The notes below the pieces were generated by a model. That model worked only from the letters and a program-made list of their open reading frames with translations. It had not been told where the DNA came from and searched no databases. DNA of 64,000 nt. Source: Acidobacteriota bacterium. Its GTDB lineage: Bacteria; Acidobacteriota; Terriglobia; Acidiferrales; UBA7541. A program made the position numbers and the translations under genes. The DNA is taken from the NCBI GenBank assembly GCA_003223245.1, contig QHYI01000104.1:88532-152531 (forward strand), given 5' to 3'. Within the stretch, counting starts at the first letter, position 1; each line of letters begins with the position of its first letter. Positions 63,048-64,000 of the stretch are shown here, piece after piece.

Positions 63048-64000
63048 TCAACCGACCGGCGCCGAACCAGGCCCAAACACAGACGTGTAGACGAGAACGA
63101 GAGTGATGGCGATCATGGCGATCGCTGTCGCCCAGGCCACGATGTTGTAGGTCATCGTGTTTATGTACTCGCCCATCAGATCACGCCGGTTGACAAGCAA
63201 CAGAATGAAGATGACCACCACGGGAAGCCAGATTCCATTGCCCACCTGCGAAAAAATCAAAATCTTCCACAATGGCGCACGAGGCATCAGCACGACTCCC
63301 GCTCCGACCACGATCAACACCGTATACAGCCAGTAGAAAATTGGCGCGTCTTTGAACTTGTGATCCAACCCGGCCTCGAACCCCAGCCCTTCGCAAATCA
63401 CGTGCGCCGTGGACAGCGGCAAAATGGATGCGGCAAACAACGAGGCATTCAGGAGCCCAAACGCGAACAAGGTGCCGGCCCATTTCCCTGCCAGGGGAAT
63501 CAGCGCCTGAGCCGCCATCCCGGCGTCGTTGATGTCGCGATGGCCGGAAACATACAGAGTCGCTGCCGTGCAGACGATGATGAAGAACACGATCAGCATG
63601 CAACTGATACTGCCGAAGATGACATCCGCGCGCGCTTGGGGATATTGGCGTGGACCAACCTTCTTCTCCACGAAGCCCGCCTGAAGATAGAAGAACTGCC
63701 ACGGAGCAATGGTCGTCCCGATCAGCCCCGTCAACATAACCAGATAGCCCGAATCCAGGCGCAGATTCGGAATCACGGTGTGCTTTGCGGCAATCAGCCA
63801 GTCCGGCTTTGCCAGGAATGCGGAAAACACATAAGACAAATACAACACGCAGGCAAACAGGAAGACGACTTCCACCTGCCTGTAAGTTCCTTGAATCACT
63901 AAAATCCATACGAGGATGGCCGCCAGCGGAACCGCCACATACTTGCTGACGTGAAAAATCTGCATGGCCGCCGCCACGCCAGCAAACTCCGCCACCACGT
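63048..64000 (-). CDS. Nramp-family metal ion transporter (partial, N-terminus outside window)
   Basis: The frame is open to the right edge and gives at least 316 residues with about nine membrane helices. FAGVAAAMQIFHVSKYVAVP, YLVMLTGLIGTTIAPWQFFY and ALIPLAGKWAGTLFAFGLLN match Nramp helices. In the helix 6 region, where Mn/Fe transporters carry an MPHN-like motif with a metal-binding Met, this protein has TIAPWQF, as in Nramp-related proteins that move other ions such as magnesium. Substrate is therefore open. The start lies beyond 64000. Confidence 0.88.
   Translation of the reverse strand, partial: VVAEFAGVAAAMQIFHVSKYVAVPLAAILVWILVIQGTYRQVEVVFLFACVLYLSYVFSAFLAKPDWLIAAKHTVIPNLRLDSGYLVMLTGLIGTTIAPWQFFYLQAGFVEKKVGPRQYPQARADVIFGSISCMLIVFFIIVCTAATLYVSGHRDINDAGMAAQALIPLAGKWAGTLFAFGLLNASLFAASILPLSTAHVICEGLGFEAGLDHKFKDAPIFYWLYTVLIVVGAGVVLMPRAPLWKILIFSQVGNGIWLPVVVIFILLLVNRRDLMGEYINTMTYNIVAWATAIAMIAITLVLVYTSVFGPGSAPVG

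Noticed and set aside
61905-63902. 665-codon plus-strand open frame antisense to uppS and the Nramp gene
   Set aside because: The opposite strand encodes two well-recognised proteins; the long antisense frame follows from GC-rich codon use and has no family pattern.

Overview
The window looks like a chromosomal segment of a GC-rich Gram-negative bacterium, most probably an Acidobacteriota (Acidobacteriales-like). The reasons are the complete Tol-Pal set, lipopolysaccharide export permeases, a bacillithiol-type disulfide reductase, a DUF1844 protein and a TPR sensor region of the kind acidobacteria usually attach to Ser/Thr kinases or winged-helix regulators. The DNA is mostly ordinary housekeeping chromosome. 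I see no prophage, no intact insertion sequence, no CRISPR array and no rRNA or tRNA gene.

Layout. 1-2.1 kb: the end of a membrane protein, a MOSC protein and a minus-strand three-gene cassette (small beta-rich protein, nucleotidyltransferase-like protein, HEPN protein). 2.2-5.8 kb, minus strand: nuoI, a YpdA-type reductase, a hypothetical gene, parB and parA. 5.8-9.7 kb: a gene-poor stretch with a possible small exported peptide, a MATE exporter, then bifunctional nuclease and miaB. 10.0-15.6 kb, plus strand: tolQ-tolR-tolA-tolB-pal-cpoB, the cell-envelope constriction and energy-coupling system. 15.7-21.3 kb: a frameshifted TolB-like propeller, ssb, an oxidoreductase, an ECF sigma/anti-sigma/periplasmic sensor operon and a small XRE regulator. 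21.4-26.8 kb, minus strand: nfo-leuS-guaA. 27-36.3 kb: a small membrane protein, DAHP synthase, a PilZ protein beside a decayed PilZ-type gene, a nicotinamide/nicotinate salvage pair, an AhpD-like protein, a beta-propeller and a GH57 glycosidase. 36.4-38.7 kb: a single gene in which LptF and LptG are fused.

38.8-45.5 kb, minus strand: recO-glyQ-glyS followed by ppdK. 45.9-53.7 kb: a rhomboid protease, an isopropylmalate dehydrogenase-type enzyme, a TPR sensor with a broken C-terminus, and a mazG-GNAT-racemase-EamA operon that could convert D-amino acids. 53.8-57.2 kb: DUF1844, a metallo-beta-lactamase/RibF fusion, a VOC protein and a doubtful exported ORF. 57.5-64 kb, minus strand: uppS-cdsA-dxr-rseP-fur (undecaprenyl and phospholipid precursors, isoprenoids, envelope stress, metal regulation) and the C-terminal part of an Nramp-family transporter.

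Two genes, cdsA (near 61405) and the TolB-like gene (near 16200), are each interrupted by what looks like one missing base. Because CdsA is normally essential, the likeliest explanation is a consensus error in the assembly, so single-base breaks here should be checked against reads. Two other broken genes (a PilZ-type gene at 29.4-29.8 kb and the TPR gene end at 48.05 kb) lack internal segments and look like real decay. The best candidates for something undescribed are the HEPN/NTase-like/small-protein cassette at 1.0-2.0 kb, the MBL-RibF fusion, and the racemase-acyltransferase operon.
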